The notes: generated by a model from the sequence alone, not told the origin. A DNA stretch of 64,000 nt from Plasmodium coatneyi (GCF_001680005.1 NC_033566.1:2232001-2296000), one strand, 5' to 3'. Positions 1 through 12,800 are shown, counted from the first letter of the stretch. Numbers and translations: made by a program.

Positions 1-344
1 TACATGATTTTTGTTCGTTCACATATGTTGTTCACTAATTTATGAATAGACATCACTCTTACTACATATACATAAATGTATTTAATTTGAGGGGCAAGTC
101 AAAAAAAAAGAAAAAAAGAAAAGAAAAGAAGAAAGTTAAAAAAAAAAAGAAAAACATTCCCTATTTTACAACTTGTAACAACAAACAATTACTACAACAA
201 TCCTTGTAACAACAACAATTACACACAACAATCCTTGTAACAACAACAATTACACACAACAATCCTTGTACACAACAACAACACAACTTATAAGTTGTGT
301 AAGTTATAACTTATAATTTGTAATTTTTGTATTAGGATTTGTAT
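1..344. other. AT-rich spacer 3' of the first gene
   Basis: No gene is visible. The stretch holds an A-rich tract (about 100-155), a short tandem repeat (176-275) and TA-rich sequence running up to the stop codon of the minus-strand gene at 345. It would be the 3' untranslated/downstream region of that gene. Confidence 0.6.
176..275. repeat. ~31-bp tandem repeat, about 3 copies
   Basis: Units built on CAACAACAATTACACACAAC followed by AATCCTTGTAA recur three times, the last copy being truncated. It is a minisatellite in the spacer downstream of the 345-962 gene, with no function evident. Confidence 0.7.
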
Positions 345-962
345 TTATAATTTGTGTCTTTTGTATTTGGAACGTTGGATATATTTCTTCCGAGCTCTGC
401 GGTAGTGACATCCTAATATTGCGCCCAAATAACCAAGTACTATGATTGTAAAAATTGCGGGTCCCCACACCCAAGGACCTGCTGTTTCCTGAAATGTGCT
501 GTACATTTCTTTCAATGTGCCTAAAATTGGTACGGTGATATCCCCAGAACCTGTTATAAATGAGTTCGTATCATGTACAATTAACAAACAAAGTGCCACA
601 ATAACCAATATAAGAAACAGTAAGGTTCTATGTTTGAATTTCCCATATTTACATTTTTTATACAACCTTCGACATTTGTCCCGTAAGGTGGTATTATTCT
701 TCCTTATATGTGGTAAATCACATGAATTTGTTTCTAAATTTGATTTATTATGTGGTTCATTATGTGGTCCTTCATATGGGAAAGTAATTTTAATGGGGTC
801 TTTATCACTTCTATGCTGAAATTGATTTGGTAATTGTGTTCCCACACTCGAATCTCTTATTGATGATCCTTCACTGCTTGTACTGCTCAAATCTGACGAA
901 TCATATGACCTGGTTACTGCTGTTGTCGTTCCTTTGCCCCATGAGGGGGTTGCTTGTACCAT
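345..962 (-). CDS. Two-transmembrane hypothetical protein, likely last exon
   Basis: A 205-residue frame with a Ser/Thr-rich, hydrophilic N-terminal half, a basic stretch at about residues 90-110, a hydrophobic segment at about 112-130 (LLFLILVIVALCLLIV), a ~35-residue loop, a second hydrophobic segment at about 167-185 and a strongly basic C-terminus (ending YKRHKL). The two closely spaced membrane segments with a basic tail recall exported two-TM proteins of Plasmodium such as Pfmc-2TM, but I do not recognise the family and this is only a topological resemblance. The in-frame ATG at 962 lies 3 bases inside a good acceptor (TTATGTTAG), so this may be exon 2 with a short exon 1 further right, or a single-exon gene starting at this ATG. 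No signal peptide or PEXEL motif is evident in the visible part. Confidence 0.6.
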   Translation of the reverse strand: MVQATPSWGKGTTTAVTRSYDSSDLSSTSSEGSSIRDSSVGTQLPNQFQHRSDKDPIKITFPYEGPHNEPHNKSNLETNSCDLPHIRKNNTTLRDKCRRLYKKCKYGKFKHRTLLFLILVIVALCLLIVHDTNSFITGSGDITVPILGTLKEMYSTFQETAGPWVWGPAIFTIIVLGYLGAILGCHYRRARKKYIQRSKYKRHKL

Positions 963-987
963 GACCTAACATAAGTAAAAAAAAAAA

Positions 988-1160
988 GGGGTGAAGGAAG
1001 GGTTGTTAGGGTGGTTGGTGGAAGGAAGGTTGTTAGGGGTGGTAAGATGGAAGGAAGTTTGTTAGGGGTGGTAAGATGGAAGGAAGTTTGTTAGGGGTGG
1101 TAGGGTGGAAAGAAAGTTGTGTTAGGTGGTAGAATGGAAGGGTTGTTAGGGGTGAAATTC
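988..1160. repeat. G-rich interspersed repeat (GGTTGTTAGGGGTGGT type)
   Basis: Five to six imperfect copies of GGAAGGAAGGTTGTTAGGGG-like units. The same family fills introns and spacers across the accessory region. Here the G-rich strand is the + strand, just 5' of the minus-strand gene at 345-962, which is the orientation seen inside introns of minus-strand genes. That agrees with this being an intron of the 345-962 gene. Confidence 0.75.
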
Positions 1161-2195
1161 CCCCTTCTATTTTTATTATAGAAGTGTAAAAAAAATGTTC
1201 ATTAATCATAATAAAAATGTATGTGTGTGTGTTCGTCAAATATATATATATATATTTTATATAGGTGTGTGTAAGAGTTGCTGCAGCTGCAGGGCCTTCT
1301 ATTATCTTACGTGGTGGTGGTGGTTAGGATATTGTGAAAAGCATAGGAATACGAAGGTGAATATTAAATATTTTGTGAGAGATGCCATTTTGCTTGTTTT
1401 TTTTTTTTTTTGCTGTTTTTGCCTTCTTATGTACATTAAATGGATTGTGTATGATGATTATTTTTTTTTCTCTTTAATGTTAAATCCCCATTACGTGGTT
1501 TGCGTGCGCATGTGATTAACTGCTCTATTGTAGGGGTGTGTGTGTACGAAAGTGTAAACTTTTTTATTTAAACTTTTCTTTCTTTTAAACTTTTTTTTTT
1601 ATCTTTTTTTTAAATTTTAAAATTATTAGAGTGTAGAATAATGCAAAAGATATGATAATTTAAAATAATGGTCAAAAAAAAAGTAGTTCATTTTTTAGCA
1701 TCTGTATTATATATTGGTTAAAAGAAGTTGACATAAAGTGGTTCCTATTCCTAAAGAAAAAATGTAACACCTACAATCCCCTCCTTTTAACAACCTTCTT
1801 TCCAACCCTAAACCCCACACCATAACACACTTCTCTTCACAATAAAACTCACACCCTCCCACACTAACAGCTCTAATCCTAAATCTTACACTCCCTTTCC
1901 ATCACTCCTTTTACTTCCTTTTCTTCCCTTCACTCCTTTTTCCTTCACTCCTTTTTCCTTCACTCCTTTTTCCTTCACTCCTTTTTCCTTCACTCCCACT
2001 CCTTCACTCTCACTCCTTCCACACCCCTTTCTTCAACACCCCTTCCTTACACGCCCTTTTCTTCCAAACCCCTTCCTTCCATACCCTTTTCTTCCACACA
2101 CCTTCCTTCCACCAATCACCCCTAAACAACCTTCCTTCCACCAATCACCCCTAAACAACCTTCCTTCCACCTACCATCACCCTAACACCCAAATC

Positions 2196-2211
2196 TGCAC
2201 CCCTCTGCACA
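2196..2211 (-). promoter_or_regulatory. SPE2-like bipartite site TGCACC-CCTC-TGCACA
   Basis: Exact match to TGCACN-N4-TGCACN, i.e. NGTGCA-N4-NGTGCA on the minus strand. It lies about 1.2 kb upstream of the minus-strand 345-962 gene, in the same kind of C-rich repeat context as the copies upstream of the SICAvar genes. Confidence 0.5.
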
Positions 2212-2477
2212 CTTCCCCCAACATACTTCCTTCCTTTTTTTTTTTTTTTTTTTTTTGCAACACGCTTCGGAGTATTCTTTCCTTATGTGCTTATTCAAAC
2301 TTACAAACGTACGAAAAAAAAAGAAGGAAATGTGAAGAAAAGAAATAAAAAAAAAAATAAACAAAAAAGAAAGAAATATGAAGAAAAGGAAGAAAAAAGA
2401 AGGAATGAAAGAAAGGAAAAGAAGAAAAAAGAAAGAGGAAAGGAAGGGAAAGAAAATATAAGGAAGAAAGAAAGGAA

Positions 2478-2507
2478 GAATGGTCATTTTTGCTTCTTTC
2501 CATACAC
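2478..2507 (-). promoter_or_regulatory. Conserved KIR downstream element (copy near gene at 2584)
   Basis: Minus-strand sequence reading GTATGGAAAGAAGC, then AATGACCATTC about 80 bases past the stop codon. It matches the element found after the KIR genes ending at 14955, 32692 and 49778, and is a candidate 3' UTR or mRNA 3'-end signal. Confidence 0.45.
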
Positions 2508-2583
2508 ATACTGCATAAGCTTTATAATGGTCCTTTATGCTTCGTGTGATGGGCAATGCGAAGGGAAGAAAGAACATTTTCTT

Positions 2584-4226
2584 TTATCTAGGATGATAAG
2601 CAATATTATTTCTTTGGCTACCCTGCTGTGGTTGTTGCTGCTGTCTTCCATTATTTGTTCTTGTTCTTCTTGTTTTTATGTGTTGTCTATCATATATGGT
2701 AGAAACATCAGTAGAATCTGCTATAGAATCAGCTATTGTGGAAGCTTCCTCCGCTGTTGAATACAATGTGGAGGTGTCAGTTGTAAGGGTTTCGAAGTCA
2801 TCCCTCATGGTGGATCTTTTTTTTCTATTGCTTCTATTACTGCTGCTTCTACTAATGTTGTTGTCATTGTTTCCGAACAAGTTTCTTATTCCCGAAGGTA
2901 AAAGGTTATACTGAAAAAAGGAAAGTAAGAAAGCGGGGACATGGGAATATGTAATACATACATATATATATATATATATATGTGTATGTATATATGTATT
3001 GTATATATAAATGCATATATGCACATCGTACAGTCTATACTATATATTCTTATTGTTTAAATAAGAATAGAAATAATAATAATTATTATTATTAATATTA
3101 TTATTATTTGTACACTTTCGCTTTAATTTATAATTGTTGTAATTGTAGTTACCTTATATAAGAAAAAAACAAACGCAGGTATTCCAATTGTAGTAGCAAT
3201 TGTGGAAGAGACAATAGGACCTACGGCTGAAGGGGCATCACTACTACCTTCGGGAGAGCTTACACCTGCCGCAGCTCCAGATGCAACTTCTACTTCTATC
3301 TCCTCAGCTACTTCTTGACACTGCAATTCCTGTAGCTTCTCTGTGCTGCAGTAACCGCCACTTTCCCCTTCCTTCCCTGCATTGAATTCGCCACAATATT
3401 TAGGGTTCTCATGTTCCTGCCCATCTGGGCAATATGTGCTCATAGCAGAACATGCTTGAGTAATGGCTTTTAGATGATTGAGGTATTCTGTCGTGCATTT
3501 TTTATTGGATTTCTGTAGTTGCGTTTCTATTTTCGTATGGTCCTGTTTGTAGTCGAAATGTGTTTTTACGTGATTGAAAATTTCTTTGCTAATATTGTCT
3601 CTTTCGTATATAATTTCACAACCGTTCTTCCCTACAATATGGACTCCCTTTAATTTCTCATAGATTGTTTTCATACGATCCAAAGGTGAGTCACTGACTT
3701 GTACTTTGTCAATTAATATGTCTCCCAACCAATAATAGAAATATTGACACCATGTTCCATAACCATTGTTGCTTGTTTCTCGTGATGTTGCATAGCAGTA
3801 GTTCCATACAATTTGCTTTGCATAATCTTCAGCATTTCCACCGTTTTGTGGCAATATATTCTTTATTTTATTCACCTCAGCCCCAGACCCTGCACAGAAT
3901 GAGCCAATATAAGTCCCCCCTCCTCCATGGTTAAACTGAGCATATGTTTGTTTTGAGGGTAATTGGGCCAAATCCGCTGTCTACAAAAATGGAATTAAGA
4001 TAAGGTGAAAGTGGAATGTATGTACATTGTATAGAAATGGAATGTTCTTTCCCACATAGATATATATACACTTTTTTTTTTCTGCATTTTTTCCCATTAA
4101 ATTGGGCATACACACAAAAAAAAAAAAATGGTAGATGCATATATGGATACACACGCTTGTTAAAGCAGAAAAACAAACCCCTAATGGTCCTGTTTCCGAT
4201 GCTGCTTTTGACGGCTCTGGTGACAT
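2584..4226 (-). CDS. kir: KIR/pir-family variant antigen, three exons
   Basis: Exons complement(4179-4226, 3153-3980, 2584-2910), all phase 0, giving about 400 residues. Exon 1 is 16 codons (MSPEPSKAASETGPLG). Exon 2 holds the cysteine-containing ectodomain, beginning ADLAQLPSKQTY, with the family motif for a WCQYFYYWLGD-type block. It ends in a membrane segment (about residues 270-290) running into FFLYK at the donor. Exon 3 starts YNLLPSGIRNLFG and is a Ser/Thr/Asn-rich tail with an Arg/Asn/Gln-rich end. No signal peptide is seen, as usual for pir proteins. The tail ends AYHPR rather than the family's usual Y-x-R-M because the last codons differ. The family is expected at the infected red-cell membrane with the tail inside. 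First in a run of three co-directional minus-strand KIR genes. Confidence 0.85.
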
Positions 4227-4590
4227 GGTTTGTCATTGTTTGTTATTATTTATATATGTGTACACATTCCTTCTAATTTATCAAATAAGGATAACACATT
4301 CTACATGTACATATGTATGCATGTGCATCCAAAATCATCACACGCATATTTATAATTTAAGGCATAAAAATGTAGGAACAGGGACGAGCGAAACAAGAAA
4401 TGGTGAAATTAAGAGGAATGAGAATGGAAGTTTCTTTATATATCTTCCATTCGAGCTCTTTGTATTATTGCTCTCTGCATATGGGATTGTACTGTGTTGT
4501 ACTACTGTATGTGGGATTGTGTTCGTTTGGAATGTTATATTAGTACTTATAAGATTCCACCCATACGTATATAGGAGAAGGCCGGAACAT

Positions 4591-4623
<33 letters not shown>

Positions 4624-5505
4624 GGGAAATTTTTTAGGATATACTGTGAATTTTACGTTCTATTGTTATGTTTTAAAGGGGCTTCATGGAATTGCTAATA
4701 TATATACCACATAAATACGCAATACTCCCTTCTCTATATATACATTCATTAATATTTAATGCGGGGGGAGCATGATTTTATAAAAGGAATTAAAATAGGA
4801 TGTAGCATGGAGAATTGTATTCATTGAATAAGAGAGAAGAAAAATATATGTACCTCCATAATAATATTTGTTGTTAATATTTTCTTCCCTCCTATTTATT
4901 ATTGCCCAGTAATAACCGTGGCTTTCCCTTCTTTTTCCTTCTCTTCTTAATGAGTACATAACAGATTGCTCATTTATGTGAAAGATGGGCACATTATATC
5001 ATGTTCTATTTGCGCTTTTCCCCCACTCTGCAGCACAGATTACTTTGCACGTATTAATTTTTCCTTATTTTCATTTATTTCCTTTATTTTATTTTTTCTA
5101 TTTTTCTCTTCTTCCCTAAAACATATAAATACATTGTTTTGAAAAGAGGTAAGCATTTTTTTTTTTTCTTTTCTCTTTTTTTCCTTCGCACCCTATCTAG
5201 AGTATTACTTTCCTTATGTGCTTATTCAAACTTACAAATGGAAGGAAGGAAAAAGAAGGTAAGGAATGTCTACGGAAGGAAGGAAAGAAGAAATGAAGGA
5301 AAGAAGGAATAGAAAAAAAGTGAAAAAAAAGGGAAAAAAGAAAAAATGAGGAAAAAAAGAAAAGAGAGAGGAAGAAATGTCCTTTAGTTTTTTACACACT
5401 GTATAAAATTCGTGTGGTGTTATTTATGCCTTCCTTCTGTGTGTGTGTGGAACATTACACATTCCAATGTTACATTACGATGTGTTTTATTCCAATTTGT
5501 GTGTT
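4227..5505. other. Spacer between KIR genes
   Basis: No convincing gene. It contains the 5' flank of the 2584-4226 gene with a 29-base T tract (4591-4619), TA-rich sequence, then an A/G-rich block (5235-5385) that resembles the purine-rich 3' flank of the other KIR genes. A diverged copy of the KIR downstream element is visible at about 5371-5400. Confidence 0.5.
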
Positions 5506-7001
5506 CTACATGCGTTGATAACGTATATTTTTATTTCCCTGTCGTGTATTATTTGTTCCTGTTCCTGCTCTTCTTTGAGGTTCTGATGATCGTCGTTCAT
5601 TATATATGGTAGATTCTCCATCTGACATGGAATTTGTTCTGGACAAGGCTCCTATGGTGGAAGTGTTCGCTCCTGTTGAATATAGTGTGGAAGTGCCGTC
5701 TTCTGTTAACATGTCGAATTGTTGTTGTCTGGTTGATCTTCCTTTTCTTCCTTTATTGTTCCTTCTTCCTTTAAAATTACTATTTAACCAATCAGGTAGG
5801 AGGTTATACTAAAAAAGTGATGGGAGAAGGAAGGAGTGGTCTAGGGAGGAAAGGTGTATTATATACATACATATATATATATGTATATATGTGTATATAT
5901 GTGTATATATGTATGTTTATATGTATGTATACATCGTGGTAATTATAATTGTTGTAATTATAATTATTTTAATTATACTTACTTTATATAAAAAAAAAAC
6001 GGCGAGTGTTGGCAATCCCACTGCAGGGAGTAAAGAGGATATAATGGTAGTGGTGTTGGTGCTTCCGTTGGTTACGTCAATTACTGCAGTTTCTTCCTCT
6101 TGCCCTTCCACTGCAACACCAGCAAATACGGATGACGCAGAAAGAGCCTGAGCCTGTGCTTCTGATATGAGTTGTTGCATATTCATTGATCCACATTTCA
6201 ACTTCAACAGATCTTCCTTAATTTTATCTTTATGTTGGTCCCAAAATTTGGAACAGTAATCACCATAACCACCCTTATTTTTTGTACAACCTTTCTCCAC
6301 AGCAGCATATGCTGTAATAATGCCCTGCAGGTAAGGACCATAGTTCTTCTCACAATCAGACGAAGCAGCCGTAACCAGTGCTTGTACAATTGTACGGTCA
6401 TGGTAATAATCGAAGATGGTTTTTCTTGGAAGGACAGTGTCCTTGTCCATACTGTCTTCTATAGTTAGACAATTATTCTGTTCTGTATTTAATTCTTCCA
6501 TAAACCCAAAAATTGCGTTTATGGCGGTCGAGGACGAATTGTTGTTCAGTTTCTGCAGTAGTATTTCTAATATCCAATAATAGAGGAAATTACAACGTTC
6601 TTTATACAATGGCTCACTATTCTCTCTGGTAGACACATAACAGAAGGCCTTTCCAATTTTCTCTGCTTCATTTTGAACTTGCTGATATTTTGACAATGCC
6701 ATCTTTATTTTTTCGGGCCACGAATCACTACCACTATCACAGTGACCCTGTTCTTTGTTGAAATGGTCGTAGAAATTTGCCTTCGAAAGGAGCGTTTTGA
6801 AAAGGTCCTCCTAAGAAATACAATAAGTGGAATTTATATATGTGTTTGTCCATACAATATACACTTCACCCCCGCCTTTGTTATTACATGACACATAGAG
6901 CATTACATATACATTATTATGTTATGTTTCTTGAGGAAAAAAAAAAAAAAAAAAAAAAGAAAGCGGACCTCCGTGTGGTAATCCGTTGATGGTGGTGTCA
7001 T
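5506..7001 (-). CDS. kir: KIR/pir-family variant antigen, three exons
   Basis: Exons complement(6969-7001, 5983-6810, 5506-5808), all phase 0, about 387 residues. Exon 1 is 11 codons (MTPPSTDYHTE) with donor GTCCGC, weaker than in the sister genes. Exon 2 begins EDLFKTLLSKANFYDHFNK and continues through the block CNFLYYWILEILLQKL to a membrane segment (about 265-285) ending FFLYK. Exon 3 starts YNLLPDWLNSNFKG and ends NIRYQRM, the conserved family terminus. The internal ATG at 6702 is not the start, because the frame and the FY-F ectodomain motif continue upstream to an acceptor at 6811. Intron 2 is short and TA-rich. Predicted exported surface antigen with one membrane pass. Confidence 0.85.
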
Positions 7002-8050
7002 TGTTTGAGTGTGTTCATTTTTGTGCATATAATGAAATTTATGTTAGGAACATGGTGTTCATATATATTCATACGGAATGTTCATATGTGTGTACATTGT
7101 TTATTATTGCATTTTGTACATTATTGCACATTGTGCATAATTATTCCAACCGACGTCGTCGTATTATAATTATTACTTTATACCATGCCCTTCTCTTGTA
7201 GCATATAATTGAAGAGTGGAATTCTTCTGTCCCCCACCCTACCCTTCCCCCTCCCCCTTCTTAAAAACATAAAATTTTGAGCACGGAGATATTATTTATA
7301 TTACTTTACCCTTTTTTTTTTTAAAGCGGTCGTTCATTTAAGAATTATGTAATATATGTACATATATTGTATACAGTTCATACATATGTGTGCATATGTG
7401 CATGGTGTACAAATTGCACCTTTCCTCTCTTCTTCGAATATGTGTACATATTTATTAGTGCATATTTATTCACATATTTAATTAAAAGGCGGCGCGTGTG
7501 CACATTTATAGGAATAGATGGGAATGGTACGGAAAGTGCCTATGCAAAGGAATTGTGTGTTCATTTATATGTACGAAGGGAGAAATTCATGTTGCTGGGT
7601 AGTAGTAGTATTATTTTCTGCATTGTAGCACATGCCATACCTTCCCTTGTTTATGATGACTCAGTAATAGTAATTTTCTGCCCTTTTTCCTCTTTTCCTT
7701 TTTTTTTTTTATTTTTATTGTTCTCTTTTTTTTTTTTTTCTTCTTTATGAACTTATATTGCTTACACATTAAAGTGAACAGCTTAATAGAACAGAAATTT
7801 AAAAAAAAAGAATAATAAGAATAATAGGAAAGAAAGGTCATTTTGCCTTTTACATTTCATAAACTACTTGGCTGCTTATACTTTAAGAGGGAAGGAAACA
7901 TTACATTCCAATCAATGTGTGTTACATTCCACAATTTGACGTTTTACATTGCACACAAAATGTAACGTGTTGTGTTACATTCCACACACACATTTGTGTG
8001 TGTGTGGAATGTGCGTGTATGTATACATTATAATTTACATTCTATGAATA
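7002..8050. other. Spacer between KIR genes
   Basis: No gene supported. TA/TG-rich sequence, long T tracts at 7700-7740, and near 7833-7855 a diverged minus-strand copy of the KIR downstream element (GGTCATTTTGCCTTT) belonging to the gene at 8051. Several TGTGTGGAATGT-like units occur at 7960-8015. Confidence 0.5.
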
Positions 8051-9506
8051 TTACATACGTTGGTAACGTATATTTTTCCTGTTTCCTGCTCTTCCACTAT
8101 TTGTTCTTGCCCTTCCTTCCCTGGTGGATGGTCGTGTAGTATATGGGGCAGAGTACATTGTGTTAAAGTCTTCTGCTATAGTAGAACCTCCTATTGTTGA
8201 ATTGTCGTCTGTTGTTGTTGTGGAGATGTCCTCTGTCAGAGGGTCCAGGTCCCTTCGGACGGACCTTCTTTTACTTCTGTTGTTATTTCTGCTGCTGCTT
8301 CTTCCAAAGGAGAAGATGTTCTTTATTCCAGAAGGTAAAAGATTATACTGAAAGGAAGTGCGGACATGTATATGTGTATGCGTGTATACGAAGCACACAT
8401 ATCACACACATCACGTAGTTCACACAGTTCACAATGTACTTATTACTTATTACATTTTACATTAGTAAGAATAATATTTCATTAATTATATTACCAACAT
8501 ATGTTCAAATATATAATGGTAATGATAATTATTACTCCAATTATGTACTTACTTTATACAAAAGGAAAGTAGCAGCTAGTCCAAGTGCTCCTATAGAAAA
8601 TATAGACGAAACAGCAGCAGGAACTGTACTATTGGATTGGAAGGAACTTGTTTGAAATGTGGATTCACGTGTGTCCACAAATGCTTCCTCCCCCGTTAAC
8701 ACACATTCCATTTGTAATTCATTTTGAGTGACGTAATGCGGAAATAATTCCTTGAACTCCTCATAATACTCTTTATTTTGTTTATCTGTACACTTTTCCT
8801 TTACTTCTTTGTAGGCCTTTTTTACATTCTCTAAATATTTACGGTACCCTTCAGTACACTTCTTCTTTACTCCTGTTCCTAATTGTTCCTTTATAGCTGC
8901 TTCGTCCTTTTTAAAGTCGACCACTTTTTTTAATGCTTTGAATACATCCATATTATTAGAAGTGTACATAAATTTACACTTGTTTCCCGTTCGATTATTG
9001 TTCATTTCATTATAGCATTTATGCATGGCATTTGTAAAAGAGAATGCATCCAATTTATCAGATAATGTTTCACCTAACCAATAATAAGTGGCTTTACACC
9101 ACTTTCCGTCGGTATCATCATCACTACTATTCATTCCATACATGTAACAGAATACTCTCATAATGTTATTTACAGTATCCGTATCTGTAATATATTCTTT
9201 TATTCTGTTCTTAACTTCACTATTACAATCATCCTTATTGTGACTGTTGGCCCTGCTAACTAAATCATTATACATTTCCTTTGAAGGCAAATTTTCCAAA
9301 AGTGTTTCCTACAAATGTAATTAGCGGATTATATATGTATGTATGTTCATATATATGTGTATATATATGTTCGTCATCCAATGTACAACACTGTACATAA
9401 AGTACTGTATGTTTAGTATACAATTATTCACACTGAATAATAGAAGAAAGGAAGGGGGGGAGTTGGGGTGTGAACGAACCGTTAATATTGCTTCGTCGGG
9501 CGCCAT
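8051..9506 (-). CDS. kir: KIR/pir-family variant antigen, three exons
   Basis: Exons complement(9480-9506, 8553-9308, 8051-8347), all phase 0, about 359 residues. Exon 1 is 9 codons (MAPDEAILT). Exon 2 starts ETLLENLPSKEMYND, has the block WCKATYYWLGETLSDKL, and ends in a membrane segment (about 240-259) and FLLYK at the donor. Exon 3 starts YNLLPSGIKNIFSFG and ends NIRYQRM. It is a close paralogue of the gene at 42333-43713: exon 1 (MAP...AILT), the ELLENLPS start of exon 2 and about 300 bases of 5' flank are clearly shared. It forms the left arm of a divergent pair with the KIR at 13301 across a 3.8 kb spacer. Confidence 0.87.
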
Positions 9507-9669
9507 TTCGTTCACATGTTATGCACATTTATATGTAAGTAATAAGTTCATGTTAGAAATGTGCTGTTTTCCTTTACATATGTTTATATGTGTACATGTA
9601 CCATATATATGTGTGTATGCACGCATATTCCCTATTTTTTTTTTTTTTTTTTAATGTTCTTTTTTTATA

Positions 9670-9870
9670 ATGGTTATGTGTAGGAAGTGTATATATATGC
9701 AGGAAGTTTTTATGGAAGTGTATATATATGCAGGAAGTTCTTATGGAAGTTTGTAAGGAAGTGTATATATGTGGAAGTTTTTATGGAAGTTTTTATGGAA
9801 GTTTTTATAGAAGTGTACATATGGGGACGTTTTTATGGAAGTTTTTAATTTTCTTCATTTTTATGGAAGT
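9670..9870. repeat. Tandem repeat GGAAGTTTTTATGGAAGTGTA...
   Basis: Roughly eight imperfect units of GGAAGTTTTTATGGAAGT, alternating with TATATATGCA spacers, upstream of the minus-strand KIR at 9506. Confidence 0.7.
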
Positions 9871-12800
9871 GTACATATAGGGAAGTTTCTACTTTTTTTC
9901 CTTTTTTTGGAGGTTTTTATGAAAAATCTTCATTTCTTCCTTTTTTCCTCATTTCTTTCCCCTCTCTTTTGGAGCTGGAGAAATTTTGGGGAAGGAGTAA
10001 AAATTTTGAGATTATACACTTCTTTTTTTTTTTTTTTTTTTTTTTTAATTTTTTACTTTTCATTCCTTCCTTCCTGCTTTCCTTTTATTTCCTTCTTATT
10101 CCTTCTCATTCCTTCTTATTCCTTCTTATTCCTTCTTTCCTTCTTTTCTTCTTTCCTTTCCTTCCTTCCTTAGACCCCTTACTTCCTCCCTTCCTCCTTC
10201 TTTCCTTCACTTCCTTCTTTCTTCCTTCTTTCTTTCCTTTTTTTCCCTTCATTTGTATGTTTTTGAATAACTCTGCATGAGAAGGGAAAGCATACTCCCA
10301 AAAAGGAGGGATACGAAAAAAAAGGAAAAATTGCTGACATTCTGAAAAAAGTATTTACGTATAAAAAAGGAAAAAAAAGAATAAGAGTAATGAGAAGAAT
10401 GAAAAAAAATAAAAAAGGAATTAATAAAAAAGGAAAAAAAGTAGAACGAACCTTATTACTCTATACTATGATGAACTTCTGTAAAATGTACACTACTAGA
10501 TCATTGTGCTCATTTGTACTTCTGCGCATAACGCTTATGTGTTGTCATCTTATATTATTCGTGGCTATGGGAGTAGTTTCTTGAAAAATGTCTGATAAGG
10601 GAGAAAGGTACCTACACAGTGATGTTGCATAAATGTGGAACCGTGTACATTTGCCATGTAGTACATTCAGTCGTGTATGATTGTGTAGGTATCTTCCTCT
10701 CGCCATACTCCGTCACATGCATTTTGTATAAATATTTCATTTTTCACCTTTACTAATGTTTATTGACCCTTCAATCTGTTACATTGTGCCCCCTTTGGAA
10801 ATTTCATGAATATATCAATACTCGTATTAAATATATTTATATGTACTTACAGTATTCCTTCATATAAAATGCATAGTGTGCACTATTTACATCTGAGAAT
10901 GAGCAACATAATGGTGCCCCCTCCCGCTCCGCTGTGATGTTTCTCCTTCCATACTTCTAAATGTAGATTCAGGGGAACATTGCATTAGGATATCGGGTAC
11001 ATAGAATATCTCTCCCCTACGCTGATCACAATAAACTGTTATCATACTTGGTTCCTCCTTCCTTCCCCCCCTTTTAGACGGTGATATGTGACCGGTGGGA
11101 ATGTTTCCTACCCCCCCCAATTTAAATTTCAGTTGACACTTGGAAATCCGTTTACAATGTGTGTTCACATATGTTCAAAGGTGGTCCCAATTATTCCATT
11201 CTACACGTGTACACATGTTCGTAATGTGCAAAAATAGACATCTGGGAAATTTATGAAGATATGCGATAGTGGAACAGTCCCATATGCCCCATGATAGGGT
11301 ATATATATGTATGTATCATATATATATATATGCATGTGTGTGTAATTTTGTGATGTTCTCAGGGACTAGGGAAGTAGAGCTCTATGTTTAGACTACTTCT
11401 TCTTTTAGACAATTAATGTGGTCACCAATTTGAAGGGGAGACAGAAGGGGTATAGACGTTCCCCTCTCTATATATATAATGAATATAGAATCCTCATATA
11501 AGAAAAAAACTTAGAGTAACCAACAGATATATCTGTACACAGCGAACAGTGTTGTACACATACATAGAACAATGTTATATATACATATACATTGTATGTA
11601 TATACATATATTCCTCCCATAGAAGGAAGAGGAGCAGAAGGGGATGGAAAGACATTACATTCACTCATCATCAGTTCGATAAGATCCATGTACTCAATTT
11701 CCTTTCCTCTTCCTTTTCTACTAAATACTTTCCTTCCGTAATGAAGAACACTTTGTTCTAATGAACTTTCTCCCCCACATATGATTATGTATAATATTTA
11801 TGCGCGACACACGCATATAGCATAATTATTGCTGTACGTATAAGTGATAAATAATTTCAAATGGTTTCATTTGTAACAATGCTACAGAAGGGAAGTGATC
11901 ATAACACAAGTTCACTATATTTATTCTTTATACTTATATATATCCTTTACACTTATTAAACTGATTCGTTCACCCTCTTGTATAAGAATGGAAAGAATGG
12001 ATATATGTACAGCATAGCAAACTGTAATTTTCCAGTTCACGATTCATCGTTGTTCACTATAGTAAGTAACTACATAAGGGAATAATATGGATATTGATCA
12101 TTATAATGGTATATGTATGTAATCGTCCATATATATATATGTATGTACTAATGTAATATACACATAGAAAATAAGGAAGCGCAGGGAGGGGAACCTCCTC
12201 CTTTAAATTCCCCCCTCCCCTAAACTACTCTGAATCCTTCTGAATGCCCTAAATAAGGAAGACAAAAAAAGAAAGAAGGGGAAGTTGTACATATTACACA
12301 GAGCATTATTATTGCAAAATTGTATATATTACATGGAGTACTATTATTGCAAAAGTATATATGTGTATATTTCCTTCCATAAATAATTCATACGATTTTC
12401 TTCCTGTTCTTTCTTATATAAATAGTTAATTTTGCTCCAAAAAAAAATTGAGTTACTTTCAATAAATACTTAATAAATATGAATATGTATTAATAAATAG
12501 GTAATCACATTCGAAAAGTATGGGGGGAGAGGAAGAATCCTCCCTATGCATAAGCTCCACAATATGTTTGTTAACAATTCTTAATAACAACTACCTCCCT
12601 CTTCTCCTTTTAAAAATAATAACAATAGAAAGCACACATTAATTTTAAAAGAAGTACATACACAAATATTTTCTCCTTCTCAAAGGAGGAAGGAAGAAAA
12701 ATAAATTATGCGTCCTCCCCCTTCTCCATATACACATAATAATTGAATTAGGTGAAAATAATAATAATAAATAATACAATGCTCCTGATACATACGTATG

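Larger units (their letters stand above)
1161..2583. other. Intergenic, pyrimidine-rich with C-rich repeat copies
   Basis: No convincing gene. Poly-T tracts occupy 1400-1620. From about 1770 to 2215 there is C-rich sequence with tandem TTCACTCCTTTTTCC units (about 1925-1990) and CCTAACAACCTTCCTTCCAC units. One SPE2-like site lies at 2196-2211. 2320-2480 is A/G-rich and corresponds to the region just 3' of the KIR gene at 2584. Confidence 0.6.

Noticed and set aside
2287..2577. Lys/Arg/Glu-rich frame and its complementary Phe/Leu-rich frame
   Set aside because: Both come from a purine-rich tract in the 3' flank of a KIR gene. Such tracts give long frames by composition alone.
6204..6468. Opposite-strand and shifted frames inside the KIR ectodomain exon
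   Set aside because: Shadows of the coding exon; the same type occurs over every KIR and SICAvar exon.
10887..11168. 93-codon minus-strand frame with moderately complex sequence
   Set aside because: No family motif, no splice context and no similar frame in the two related spacers; treated as chance.
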